DNA from: Lawsonibacter asaccharolyticus
GTDB taxonomy: Bacteria > Bacillota > Clostridia > Oscillospirales > Oscillospiraceae
Reading direction: 5' to 3'
NCBI GenBank assembly: GCA_003112755.1
Contig: BFBT01000001.1
Location: 1,488,001 to 1,552,000, forward strand
DNA: 64,000 nt
Shown here: one piece after another, positions 16,919-25,088 of the stretch
Position numbering within the stretch: position 1 is the stretch's first letter
Layout of the letters: every line of letters starts with the position of its first letter
Position numbers and translations under genes: made by a program
Notes under the pieces: generated by a model
Seen by the model: only the letters and a program-made list of their open reading frames with translations
Told to the model about the DNA's origin: nothing
The model's database searches: none

Positions 16919-17001
16919 AACTCTGCGAGGCTTGTTCGTAAACTGATTAGCACCGCCCGTAGGGCACAGCTGCTCAGCTTGCGGATCAGGCGGCCCCGCG
17001 A

Positions 17002-18183
17002 TTAGGGCAGGAAACTCAGCTCCAGGCCCCGGAAGGCGGCGTAGGCCCCCGCCTCACGCTCCAGGGCCTGACGCGCTCCAGGAGAGAGGGGCTCCCACAG
17101 GGACAGGGAGAACTCTAGTCGTCCCTGTACCGCTTTTCCGGTCCAGATGCCGGCCACGCGCCCATCCTTCAGAACGGCGCCGGGGTTGGAGACTGTCCGC
17201 CAGACCTGGCGCTGGCGGGCGGGGTCCTCCAGGACCAGGGCTCGGTCCCGCAGGTCCAGATAGGGGTCGTGGGGCCCCAGCAGGATCAGGCGGCCGGGCT
17301 GCTCCGGCGGAGCGGTGAGGCTGTCCCGGTCCCGGATCAGGGCCCAGCGGGTCCGGCCCAGCACCCGGACCGGTTCCATCTCCTCTGCGGCGGCGGACCA
17401 GAGCCGCTTCGCCTGTTGGGGAGAGCTGCCCAGCCAGGCCTGGAGATCGGCGGGGGCGGCGGGGCCGTAGCAGTGGAGAAATCTCCGCACCAGCTCCGCC
17501 TCCCCCTGAGGGCAGGGGGAGGGCTCCCGGCCCAGCCAGCGGCGGAAGGAGGTAAAGGTGGGACTGTTCTCCTCCCGGCGGCCGAACACCACCAGAGAGG
17601 CAAAGGAGCAGGGGCGGAGGAGAAAGGAGACAGCGGCGCCTCCCACGGTCTGCCTGTCAGGGCGGCCGTACATGGAGGGGGAGTCCCACAGGGCCCGCTG
17701 TTCCGGCGGGAGCTGCGCCCCGACCCGGTCAGCCAGCAGCTGGTCCAGGGCCTCCTTGCTGCGGACGGTGGTCCCGTCCAGGCAGCGGGCGGCCTCCCGC
17801 ACCCGGGCGTGGGCCTCGTCGAAGGACATGCCGACAAAGTCCAGGGCCGCGGTGATCCCCCGGGTGTAGATCCAGGGACACTCCCCCTCCCGGGCCAGAA
17901 GGGGGGAGAGAAAGACGCCGCTCTCCCCGGCGGGAAAGACCAGGGGCACGCCCCGGATGCTCCAGGCCTGGAGCAGGGCCCGGTCCCGGTACAGGACGTC
18001 TCGGAGGAGGGGGAGGGAACAGCCCTCCAGGCGCTGGAAGAGGGCAGTCTCCCACCCGCCGGGCGGGGAGTTCTGGAGCCCGCAGGCCCCCGCAGCCTCC
18101 AGTATCCGGCTGGCGGGATACCGGCGGTCCAGATGGTGGGCCCGCAGCCGGTGGGCGCGGACCTGTTCCGGGGTGATGTCCAT
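17002..18183 (-). CDS. AlkZ/YcaQ-like winged-helix DNA-binding protein
   Basis: A 393-residue protein of the winged-helix DNA-binding family that includes AlkZ and YcaQ glycosylases, which unhook interstrand crosslinks or bulky alkyl adducts. Recognisable parts are the N-terminal helical DITPEQVRAHRLRAHHLD, the central WSIRGVPLVFP, a winged-helix region around RRFLHCYGPAAPADLQAWLG, and the C-terminal LLGPHDPYLDLRDR with the barrel. I cannot place the catalytic QxQ/QxD motif with certainty, so glycosylase activity is not claimed. The ATG at 18183 has GGGAGG 9 bases upstream. Confidence 0.85.
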   Translation of the reverse strand: MDITPEQVRAHRLRAHHLDRRYPASRILEAAGACGLQNSPPGGWETALFQRLEGCSLPLLRDVLYRDRALLQAWSIRGVPLVFPAGESGVFLSPLLAREGECPWIYTRGITAALDFVGMSFDEAHARVREAARCLDGTTVRSKEALDQLLADRVGAQLPPEQRALWDSPSMYGRPDRQTVGGAAVSFLLRPCSFASLVVFGRREENSPTFTSFRRWLGREPSPCPQGEAELVRRFLHCYGPAAPADLQAWLGSSPQQAKRLWSAAAEEMEPVRVLGRTRWALIRDRDSLTAPPEQPGRLILLGPHDPYLDLRDRALVLEDPARQRQVWRTVSNPGAVLKDGRVAGIWTGKAVQGRLEFSLSLWEPLSPGARQALEREAGAYAAFRGLELSFLP

Positions 18184-18217
18184 GGGAAAAGACCTCCCTT
18201 GTCTCGTCGTTGGTCCC

Positions 18218-18246
18218 ATTATACCCCGGAGGAGGCAAAAAAGCAA
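18218..18246 (-). promoter_or_regulatory. Promoter of the AlkZ-like gene
   Basis: On the minus strand TTGCTT (18241-18246) and TATAAT (18218-18223) are 17 bases apart. The -35 sits in the T-tract of the thiW terminator, so the two transcripts are insulated back to back. Confidence 0.7.
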
Positions 18247-18273
18247 AAAACCCGGCCCGCTCTGCGGGCCGGG
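18245..18273 (-). terminator. thiW terminator
   Basis: On the minus strand a perfect 10-bp stem (CCCGGCCCGC/GCGGGCCGGG, 18251-18273) with a 3-base loop is followed by six T. Confidence 0.9.
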
Positions 18274-18288
18274 AAAAGAAGTGGGGAT

Positions 18289-18807
18289 TCAGCGCTCCAG
18301 GGCGGTCCGCATGGAGGACAGGGCCCCGGTCCGCCCCAGGGCGGCAACCAGGATGCCGGCCAGAATGGCGCCGGCCACAGTGGAGATGAGGAAGGGGACG
18401 ATGTAGGCGTAGAAAGCCACCGTGGCGGCGTCTGCACCGGTAAACAGGATGGCCACGGGATAGGCGGCCAGGCCGCCGATGATGCCGGTGCCGAAGACCT
18501 CCCCCACCAGGGTGGCGGGGAGGTTCCGTGTCTTCCAGAACACCAGTCCGCACAGCAGGGCGCCGCACATGCTGCCTGGGAAGGCCATGATCGTGCCAAG
18601 CCCCAGCAGGTTTCGGATCAGGCTGGCGCCGAAAGCCACCCCGACTCCGTACCAGGGGCCCAGCAGGACAGCGCACAGGACGTTGACCATATGCTGGATG
18701 GGGGCGCACTTGCTGGCCAGGACGGGGAAAGTGAACAGGCTGCCCACCACCGCCACGGCGCACAGAATGCCGGCAATGGCCAGCTTTTTGGTGTTGCTCT
18801 GATTCAT
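18289..18807 (-). CDS. thiW: ThiW thiamine-precursor ECF transporter S component
   Basis: A 172-residue membrane protein with five to six hydrophobic helices, matching ThiW, the substrate-binding S component of an energy-coupling-factor transporter thought to import hydroxyethylthiazole. Family signatures are VLASKCAPIQHMVNVLCAVLLG and AFPGSMCGALLCGL. The energising ECF A/T subunits are not in the window. A TPP riboswitch with a terminator lies upstream in the same orientation, which supports a thiamine-pathway role independently of the sequence. The gene is alone rather than joined to thiM/thiE. Confidence 0.92.
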   Translation of the reverse strand: MNQSNTKKLAIAGILCAVAVVGSLFTFPVLASKCAPIQHMVNVLCAVLLGPWYGVGVAFGASLIRNLLGLGTIMAFPGSMCGALLCGLVFWKTRNLPATLVGEVFGTGIIGGLAAYPVAILFTGADAATVAFYAYIVPFLISTVAGAILAGILVAALGRTGALSSMRTALER

Positions 18808-19079
18808 GGGAAAGTGCTCCTTTCAAAATGGATGGGGAAACACACAAAAGCAGACAGCGTCTCCCCTTTTTCCGGCCCCGAGGGGCCACAAATCGGGTCC
18901 CGGAAGGACAGACAGGGTCCTCCCTGGGTTCGGTCGGGGCTTACTGGCCCCCTCTCACGCCGGAACACGGCTTCCCATCGCTGCTGTATGCGGCCCGGGC
19001 ACAGGGCGCTCCCCCTCTGCCCGCTCCCGGCCAGGCCGGGGCGCCGATGTGTCTCCTCACGCTCCCTTCGGAAAGGATC
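18808..19079 (-). other. Long 270-base leader between TPP terminator and thiW
   Basis: After the riboswitch terminator the read-through RNA runs about 270 bases before thiW. It is GC-rich with several short stems (for example GGCCCC/GGGGCC near 18877-18892) and no credible open frame with a ribosome site. I do not recognise a second riboswitch class in it. Confidence 0.4.
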
Positions 19080-19109
19080 AAAAAACGGGGTGCCCGGTGG
19101 GCACCCCGT
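19079..19109 (-). terminator. Riboswitch-controlled terminator
   Basis: On the minus strand an 11-bp stem ACGGGGTGCCC/GGGCACCCCGT (19085-19109) is followed by six T. It lies 20 bases after the TPP aptamer and is the expression platform. Confidence 0.9.
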
Positions 19110-19128
19110 CTGGTCACGGCCAGCATGA

Positions 19129-19212
19129 CTCCCTACGGTGGCATGACCCACATCAGGTGAAGGGTCGAAGCGCTCAGCTTCCTCTCAGCCCGCTGCCGCA
19201 GGCTCCCCTGTC
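19129..19212 (-). promoter_or_regulatory. TPP riboswitch (THI element)
   Basis: On the minus strand the conserved THI blocks occur in order: GGGGAGCC, then GGCTGAGAGG, then GACCCTTCACCTGATGTGGG, then TCATGCCACCGTAGGGAG. These form the pyrimidine- and pyrophosphate-sensing arms. With the downstream terminator this should switch thiW off when thiamine pyrophosphate is plentiful. Confidence 0.96.
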
Positions 19213-19224
19213 TTTTGCAACTGT

Positions 19225-19253
19225 ATTATGGGCCCGGAGGCCCGGTTTGTCAA
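19225..19253 (-). promoter_or_regulatory. Promoter for the TPP riboswitch-thiW transcript
   Basis: TTGACA (19248-19253) and CATAAT (19225-19230) are 17 bases apart on the minus strand, ending 12 bases before the aptamer. Confidence 0.85.
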
Positions 19254-19309
19254 GAAAAATTTTCGGACCCTGGCGCGGCGGACCCTGGAGGGAAGGAGAA
19301 GGCCGTCTG

Positions 19310-21133
19310 TCAGACCTCCCGCTGTCCCTCTAGGATCTCCATGAACTCCCGCCCGGTAATGGTCTCGTGCTCATAGAGGTACTGGGCCAGCTGGTGGAGC
19401 TTTTCCTCGTTGGTTTTCAGCAGGTCCATGGCCTTCTGGTACTGGGTGTCCACCATCTCCGTCACCTTCCGGTCGATGCGGGCCTGGGTCTCTGGGGAGC
19501 AGGCCAGGGCAGCATCCCCGCCCAGGTACTGGTTGCTCACCGTCTCAAAGGCCACGAAGCCGAACTCGTCGCTCATACCGAAGCGGGAGATCATGGACCG
19601 GGCCAGCTTGGTGGCCTGCTCGATGTCGTTGGAGGCCCCGGTGGTGATGGAGTGGAAGACCAGCTCTTCGGCGGCCCGGCCGCCGGTATAGGTGGCGATC
19701 TTGTTCAGCAGCTCATCCTTAGACATGAGGAAATGGTCGCCGTCGTCCACCTGGAGGGTATAGCCCAGCGCGCCGGAGGTGCGGGGGATGATGGTGATCT
19801 TCTGCACCGGGGCGGAGTGGGTCTGGAGGGCGGCTACCAGGGCGTGGCCCGTCTCGTGGTAGGCCACGATCTTCTTCTCCTGGTCGGAGAGCACCCGGCT
19901 CTTCTTCTGGTATCCTGCGATGACCACCTCCACACTCTCCTGCAAGTCCTCCTGAGTGGCGTAGGGGCGGCCTGCCCGCACCGCCCTCAGAGCGGCCTCG
20001 TTGACGATGTTGGCCAGCTCTGCGCCGGAGGCCCCGGCAGCGGTCTTGGCAATGGGTTCGAAGTCCACGTCCTCCGCCAGACGGATCTGCTTGGCGTGGA
20101 CCTTCAGGATATCGATGCGGCCCTGAAGGTCGGGCAGCTCCACCGGGATGCGCCGGTCGAACCGGCCGGGGCGCAGCAGGGCGGGGTCCAGGCTGTCTGG
20201 GCGGTTGGTGGCGGCCAGCACCACCACGCCCTTGGAGCCGTCAAAGCCGTCCATCTCGGTGAGCAGCTGGTTCAGGGTCTGCTCCCGCTCGTCATTGCCG
20301 CCGATCTGGCCGTCCCGCTTCTTGCCGATGGTGTCGATCTCGTCGATGAACACGATGCAGGGGGCCTTGTCATTGGCCTGCTTGAACAGGTCCCGCACCT
20401 TGGCGGCACCCCGGCCCACGAACATCTCCACGAACTCGCTGCCGGCAATGGAGAAGAAGGGCACGTTGGCCTCGCCGGCTACCGCCTTGGCCAGCAGGGT
20501 CTTGCCGGTGCCCGGAGGGCCTACCAGCAGGGCGCCTTTGGGCAGCTTGGCGCCGATCTGGCGGTACTTCTCCGGGTCGTGGAGGAAGTCCACGATCTCG
20601 CTGAGCAGTTCCTTGGCCTCGTCCTCGCCGGCCACGTCGGCAAAGCGGATTCCAGTGGATGAGGGGACATACATCTTGGCATTAGAGCCGCCGCCCATGC
20701 CGAACATCATGCCGTCGCCGCCCATGGATTTTTTCATCCGTCTGTTGATGAACCAGCCGATGAGCAGGAAGGGGAGCAGGGGCAGGACCCAGCCCACCAG
20801 GATGGAGGTGAGCAGGCCGGGCTGGGTGTCGATCTCCTGGAACTGGGCCCCATTCTCATAGAGGCGCTGGGTCCGGTCAGGGTCGTTGGTGGCGGTGGTG
20901 CGGTAGACCTTCTCGTTGGTCTTGTCGGTAAAGGTGATCTCATCCCCCTCGATTTGGACCTGGCCCACATTCTGCTCATAGGTCATGGACATGAACTGAT
21001 CGTAAGTCACATCCTGGACCGGGGTCTCCAGCATGGCGGGGAACAGGGTCAAGTTCAGCACCATCAGAATGAGCAGAGCCACCAGGTAGTAATAGACCAG
21101 AGGCTTTTTAGAGGGCTGCTTCACTTCTTTCAT
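19310..21133 (-). CDS. ftsH: FtsH membrane AAA+ zinc protease
   Basis: A 607-residue membrane-anchored ATP-dependent protease that degrades damaged or regulatory membrane and cytosolic proteins. Two transmembrane helices (about 12-33 and 107-129) flank a small extracellular domain. The AAA module has Walker A GPPGTGKT at 205-212, Walker B VFIDEID near 261-267 and the second region of homology near 310-326. The zinc site is HETGH at 426-430. The ATG at 21133 overlaps the marR stop (ATGA), so it is translationally coupled to the regulator. The frame is open further upstream, but that part overlaps marR. Confidence 0.97.
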   Translation of the reverse strand: MKEVKQPSKKPLVYYYLVALLILMVLNLTLFPAMLETPVQDVTYDQFMSMTYEQNVGQVQIEGDEITFTDKTNEKVYRTTATNDPDRTQRLYENGAQFQEIDTQPGLLTSILVGWVLPLLPFLLIGWFINRRMKKSMGGDGMMFGMGGGSNAKMYVPSSTGIRFADVAGEDEAKELLSEIVDFLHDPEKYRQIGAKLPKGALLVGPPGTGKTLLAKAVAGEANVPFFSIAGSEFVEMFVGRGAAKVRDLFKQANDKAPCIVFIDEIDTIGKKRDGQIGGNDEREQTLNQLLTEMDGFDGSKGVVVLAATNRPDSLDPALLRPGRFDRRIPVELPDLQGRIDILKVHAKQIRLAEDVDFEPIAKTAAGASGAELANIVNEAALRAVRAGRPYATQEDLQESVEVVIAGYQKKSRVLSDQEKKIVAYHETGHALVAALQTHSAPVQKITIIPRTSGALGYTLQVDDGDHFLMSKDELLNKIATYTGGRAAEELVFHSITTGASNDIEQATKLARSMISRFGMSDEFGFVAFETVSNQYLGGDAALACSPETQARIDRKVTEMVDTQYQKAMDLLKTNEEKLHQLAQYLYEHETITGREFMEILEGQREV

Positions 21134-21615
21134 AGCGGTTTCCCATCCTTTTTCATCAAAATGTGTGGAATCGAATCGGACTGGCTGAGTACGGTGCGCA
21201 CATTGTGCTCTATCTTCTGAGCGATCTTCTCCATCTGTTGCTGTTCCTCCAGGGTGACATCCTGGAGCAGCAGACAGAAGAACGCCTCTCCTGCCCGACG
21301 GACCTCTTCGCTGAAAGGCCGGGCAGGGGACAGGAGTCGGAGATGCTGGATCCGCCGGTCCCGGGGGTCGGGCAGCGCCTCCAGCCATCCCAGACGCACC
21401 AGACCCTCCGCCGCCCGGGAGACGGCGGATTTTTTCAGCAACTGAGTCTCGCAGATGTCCCGGGCGGTGTCCAGGGTTTTATCACAGGAGAGCAGGAACA
21501 TCACCTCTGCCTCGGTGCGGGAGAGGGACCACTCCTGAGCCAGCTCGTCCAGCATCCGGCAGTAGAGGCGGCGGAAGGGCTGGCCGGTCAGGGCGGTCTC
21601 CAAGGGGGAGAGCAT
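21130..21615 (-). CDS. MarR-like transcriptional regulator
   Basis: A 161-residue protein with a MarR-type winged helix: LSRTEAEVMFLLSCDKTLDTARDICET, the recognition helix KSAVSRAAEGLVRLGWLEAL, and the wing DPRDRRIQHLRLL, with helical dimerisation ends. The ATG at 21615 is preferred, with GGAGGTG 5 bases upstream; a GTG at 21621 overlaps that site. It shares a transcript with ftsH and faces feoAB, with a palindrome in between, so it could control one or both. The inducer is unknown. Confidence 0.88.
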   Translation of the reverse strand: MLSPLETALTGQPFRRLYCRMLDELAQEWSLSRTEAEVMFLLSCDKTLDTARDICETQLLKKSAVSRAAEGLVRLGWLEALPDPRDRRIQHLRLLSPARPFSEEVRRAGEAFFCLLLQDVTLEEQQQMEKIAQKIEHNVRTVLSQSDSIPHILMKKDGKPL

Positions 21616-21643
21616 AGGCACACCTCCGATAGTTCAAAAAGAA

Positions 21644-21666
21644 ACTGTTCTGATGGGAACAGTATA
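21644..21666 (-). promoter_or_regulatory. Candidate MarR operator on the marR-ftsH promoter
   Basis: ACTGTTC (21644-21650) and GAACAGT (21657-21663) form a perfect inverted repeat with a 6-base centre. It overlaps a minus-strand TATACT -10 (21661-21666), 29 bases upstream of the marR start. This position fits autorepression; no good -35 was found. Confidence 0.6.
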
Positions 21667-21746
21667 GACCGGGGCGGGGGCGGCAGGGTGAATGGAGTGT
21701 AAAAAATATTTGTATAAATTATGAATTCTCCAGGCGGGACTTGCCC

Positions 21747-21775
21747 TTGAAAAGAGGGGAAAAGTCGGCTACAAT
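21747..21775 (+). promoter_or_regulatory. feoAB promoter
   Basis: TTGAAA (21747-21752) and TACAAT (21770-21775) are 17 bases apart, 44 bases before the GTG start. It rules out start codons in the open frame upstream of about 21780. No clear Fur box is visible. Confidence 0.8.
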
Positions 21776-21818
21776 TAGGTCCAGTGTGAGAGATCATTAT
21801 CGTGAGGAAGTGAGACCT

Positions 21819-24239
21819 GTGTCAGAACACAGTGGATCGGGGGAGCGGACCCTGTATGACCTGACCCCCGGAGAGAGCGGGATGATCCTGTCGGTGGGCA
21901 ACCAGTCCGGGGCGGTGAAGCGCCGCCTGGTGGACATGGGGCTGACTCCCGGGACTGTGGTGAAGGTGACCAAGATCGCCCCTCTGGGCGACCCCCTGGA
22001 AGTGAGCCTGCGGGGGTATGAGATGTCCCTGCGCCGGGCGGACGCGGCCCAGATCCGGATGGGACAGCCCAGGAGGACGGAGCGGGGCGGGACCGCCCGG
22101 GGTGCCATGACCCGGCACGTGACCGACCCGGAGACCGCCCGCCGCCAATTGCGGGACCACGAGCACGAGCTCCAGGAGCACGGGGGGAGCTATGACCCCA
22201 CTGCCCACGACACCCGGCCCATGCGGGTGGCTTTGGCGGGCAACCCCAACTGCGGCAAGACCACCCTCTTCAACGCCTTGACCGGCTCGAACCAGTATGT
22301 GGGCAACTGGCCCGGAGTGACGGTGGAGAAGAAGGAGGGCACCGCCCGTCTGGGCGACAAGACCCTGACCATCGTGGACCTGCCGGGCATCTACTCCCTG
22401 TCTCCCTACTCCATGGAGGAGATCGTCGCCCGGGATTTCATCATCGGGGAGGCCCCTGACTGCATCATCGACATCGTGGATGCCACCAACCTGGAGCGCA
22501 ACCTGTACCTTACCGTCCAGCTGCTGGAGCTGGAGCGGCCCACGGTGCTGGCCCTGAACTTTATGGACGAGGTGGCCAAACGGGGGGACCAGATTGATGT
22601 GGAGCGGCTGTCCAAGGAGCTGGGCATCCCAGTGGTCCCCATCACCGCCCGCACCGGGGAGGGGCTGGAGGAACTGCTCCACACCGCCCACCGGCAGATG
22701 CACCTGGGCTGCACCGTAGAGCCCGACGACCTGTATGACGCCTTTACCCACGACATCCACCACCGGATGGGGGAGCTGCTCCACGACTACGCCTATGCCG
22801 CCGGCCTGCCCGCCCACTGGGCCTCCATCAAGCTGCTGGAGGGGGACGAGCTGGTGGAGCGGGCACTGGCCCTGCCTGAGCCGGTGCAGGAGCAGCTGGA
22901 CCGGGTGGTGGCGGAATACGAAAGCGCCAGTGACCTGGGTGACCGGGAGACCCTGGTGGCGGACAGCCGCTACCAGTACATCGAGCGGGTGGTAGCCGCC
23001 TCGGTGACCAAGGGGCAGAAGCCGGGGGAGCTGACCCTCAGCGAGAAGGTGGACAAGGTGGTGACGGGGAAATATCTGGCCCTGCCCCTGTTCCTGTGCG
23101 CCATGCTGGTGATGTTCGTCATCACCTTCGGCCCCTTCGGCTCCTGGCTGTCCAATCTGGTGGCGGCGGGCATCGACACATGCTCCGCCGCGCTGGAGGA
23201 GACTCTGCTGGGGGCGGGGGTGTCCCAGGTACTGGTGAGCCTGATCTGTGAGGGCATCATTGCCGGCGTGGGGGGCGTGCTCTCCTTCCTGCCCCAGATC
23301 GCTCTGCTGTTCTTCTTCCTGTCCTTTTTGGAGGACATCGGCTATATGTCCCGGGCGGCCTTCATCATGGACCGCCTGCTGCGGCGCTTCGGCCTGAGCG
23401 GGAAGGCGTTCATTCCCATGCTCATGGGCTTCGGCTGCTCGGTGCCCGCCATCATGGGTGCCCGGACCATGGAGAACGAGAAGGACCGGCGGATGACCAT
23501 CCTGCTGGTGCCCTTTATGAGCTGCTCCGCCAAGCTGCCGGTGTACGGGCTGCTCTCCTCGGCTTTCTTTGGACCCTGGGCCGGGCTGGTGGTCTTCGGC
23601 CTGTATGTCATCGGCATGGCGGCGGGCATCCTGTCCGGCCTGCTGTTCAAGCATACCCTCTTCGCCGGGGAGCCCGCCCCCTTTGTGCTGGAGCTGCCCC
23701 CTTACCGCCTGCCCTCCCTGCACAACATGCTCACCCATGTGTGGCAGAAGGTGAAGGGCTTCCTCATCAAGGCGGGCACCCTGATCCTGCTGATGAGCAT
23801 CCTGCTCTGGCTGCTCCAGTCCTTTGACTTCTCCCTGCATATGGTGGAGAACGAGGCGGACAGCATGCTGGGTGCCCTGGGCAGCGTCATCGCCCCCATT
23901 TTCAAGCCCCTGGGCTTCGGCTTCTGGCAGGCGGCGGTGGCTCTGCTCACCGGCCTGATCGCCAAGGAGATGGTGGTCAGCTCCCTGTCCATGTTCTACG
24001 CTTTCCCGCTCACTGCCACCGGCGCCCAGGTGGCGGCGGCCATGACGGGGTTCACCCCCCTGTCTGCCTTCTCTATGCTGGTGTTCATCCTGCTGTACGT
24101 CCCCTGCGTGGCGGCGGTGTCTACGCTGGCCAAGGAGATGAACAGCACGAAGTGGACCCTGTTTTCCATCGGGTGGCAGCTGGGGGTGGCCTATGTAGCC
24201 TCTCTGCTGGTCTACCAGGTGGGGAGCCTGTTCCTATAA
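21819..24239 (+). CDS. feoB: FeoA-FeoB fusion ferrous iron transporter
   Basis: An 806-residue fusion. FeoA-like SH3 domain at about 12-85, a charged linker, the FeoB G domain with G1 GNPNCGKTT at about 141-149, G3 DLPG and a G4 variant NFMD, then a helical insertion domain and about eight membrane helices with the two Gate motifs (GFGCSVPAIMGARTM and PFMSCSAKLPVY) carrying conserved cysteines. It imports Fe2+ in anaerobic conditions. GTG at 21819 is chosen as the start because the promoter lies upstream and GAGGAAGTGAG precedes it. Confidence 0.93.
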   Translation: MSEHSGSGERTLYDLTPGESGMILSVGNQSGAVKRRLVDMGLTPGTVVKVTKIAPLGDPLEVSLRGYEMSLRRADAAQIRMGQPRRTERGGTARGAMTRHVTDPETARRQLRDHEHELQEHGGSYDPTAHDTRPMRVALAGNPNCGKTTLFNALTGSNQYVGNWPGVTVEKKEGTARLGDKTLTIVDLPGIYSLSPYSMEEIVARDFIIGEAPDCIIDIVDATNLERNLYLTVQLLELERPTVLALNFMDEVAKRGDQIDVERLSKELGIPVVPITARTGEGLEELLHTAHRQMHLGCTVEPDDLYDAFTHDIHHRMGELLHDYAYAAGLPAHWASIKLLEGDELVERALALPEPVQEQLDRVVAEYESASDLGDRETLVADSRYQYIERVVAASVTKGQKPGELTLSEKVDKVVTGKYLALPLFLCAMLVMFVITFGPFGSWLSNLVAAGIDTCSAALEETLLGAGVSQVLVSLICEGIIAGVGGVLSFLPQIALLFFFLSFLEDIGYMSRAAFIMDRLLRRFGLSGKAFIPMLMGFGCSVPAIMGARTMENEKDRRMTILLVPFMSCSAKLPVYGLLSSAFFGPWAGLVVFGLYVIGMAAGILSGLLFKHTLFAGEPAPFVLELPPYRLPSLHNMLTHVWQKVKGFLIKAGTLILLMSILLWLLQSFDFSLHMVENEADSMLGALGSVIAPIFKPLGFGFWQAAVALLTGLIAKEMVVSSLSMFYAFPLTATGAQVAAAMTGFTPLSAFSMLVFILLYVPCVAAVSTLAKEMNSTKWTLFSIGWQLGVAYVASLLVYQVGSLFL

Positions 24240-24260
24240 TTGCTCAAGGAGAAGATGCCC

Positions 24261-25088
24261 ATGATACGACTGATCGCGCTGGACCTGGACGGGACCCTGC
24301 TGGACCCGGCGGGCCGGATCACCCAGGCGTCCAAGGATGCCATCGCCCGGGCCCGGACGGCGGGGGTGCGGGTGGTGCTGAATACGGGACGCCCGATCCA
24401 GGAGGCGGTTTGGTTCGCCGGGGAGGCGGGCTGCGATGCGCTGCTCTCCTGCCTGGGGGGCGCCGCCGTGGTGGACGGTGTCCGGGGGGAGACCCTGCGC
24501 CGCTGGGACATGCCGGAGGAGTCGGGCCGCCGGGCGCTGGAGCTGTGCCTGGGCCGGGAGATCGAGCTGATGATCTTTGCCGGGGAGGAGATCGTGGTGG
24601 ACCCCTTTTCCAAGGAATCCCTTTCCCGGACCTACCCCTTCCCCATCTTCCACTCCGCCGCCGTGGTGGCGGAGGACCCGCGGGTCTATCTGGAGGAGAG
24701 GGGGCTGCCGCTGACCAAGGTGCACGGGGACTGGAACCAGGCCCGCTACCCCCTGGAGGAGCTGGGCGCGCTGCCCGGGGTGCAGCTGACTGCCTCCAAT
24801 GACCACGACTTTGAGCTGGTGCCCGACCGGGTGGACAAGGGGCGGGCCATGGCCCTGATCGCACTGCTGTACGGCGTCCCCCTGGGGGAGACCGCCGCCG
24901 TGGGGGACAGCGACAACGACCTGTCTATGCTCCGGGCGGCGGGGCTGCCCATCGCCATGGGCAATGCCCCGGCAGCGGTGCGGGAGGCGGCCCGGCGGAC
25001 CGCCCCCTCCAACCAGGAGGAGGGAGTAGCCTGGGCCATCTCCCGCTGTCTGGAGAAAAATGAGTGGGAAAGGGGAGAAAAGGGATGA
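24261..25088 (+). CDS. Cof-type HAD-IIB hydrolase
   Basis: A 275-residue haloacid dehalogenase-type phosphatase of the Cof/YidA group. Motif I is DLDGTLLD near the N-terminus, motif II is LNTGRP, a C2 cap domain spans about 80-185, motif III is the Lys in DKGRAMALI, and motif IV is GDSDNDLSML. Such enzymes dephosphorylate sugar phosphates, FMN or PLP; the substrate here is unknown. AAGGAG lies 10 bases before the ATG at 24261; an ATG at 24255 is also possible. The stop overlaps the next start (ATGA). Confidence 0.88.
   Translation: MIRLIALDLDGTLLDPAGRITQASKDAIARARTAGVRVVLNTGRPIQEAVWFAGEAGCDALLSCLGGAAVVDGVRGETLRRWDMPEESGRRALELCLGREIELMIFAGEEIVVDPFSKESLSRTYPFPIFHSAAVVAEDPRVYLEERGLPLTKVHGDWNQARYPLEELGALPGVQLTASNDHDFELVPDRVDKGRAMALIALLYGVPLGETAAVGDSDNDLSMLRAAGLPIAMGNAPAAVREAARRTAPSNQEEGVAWAISRCLEKNEWERGEKG

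Noticed and set aside
16340..17005. A 221-residue frame running past the FtsX-like gene into the hairpin cluster
   Set aside because: It is an alternative frame of the permease gene and continues through inverted repeats; no start signal.
18804..19151. A 115-residue frame overlapping the TPP riboswitch leader
   Set aside because: Overlaps the riboswitch terminator and aptamer, with no homology or ribosome site.
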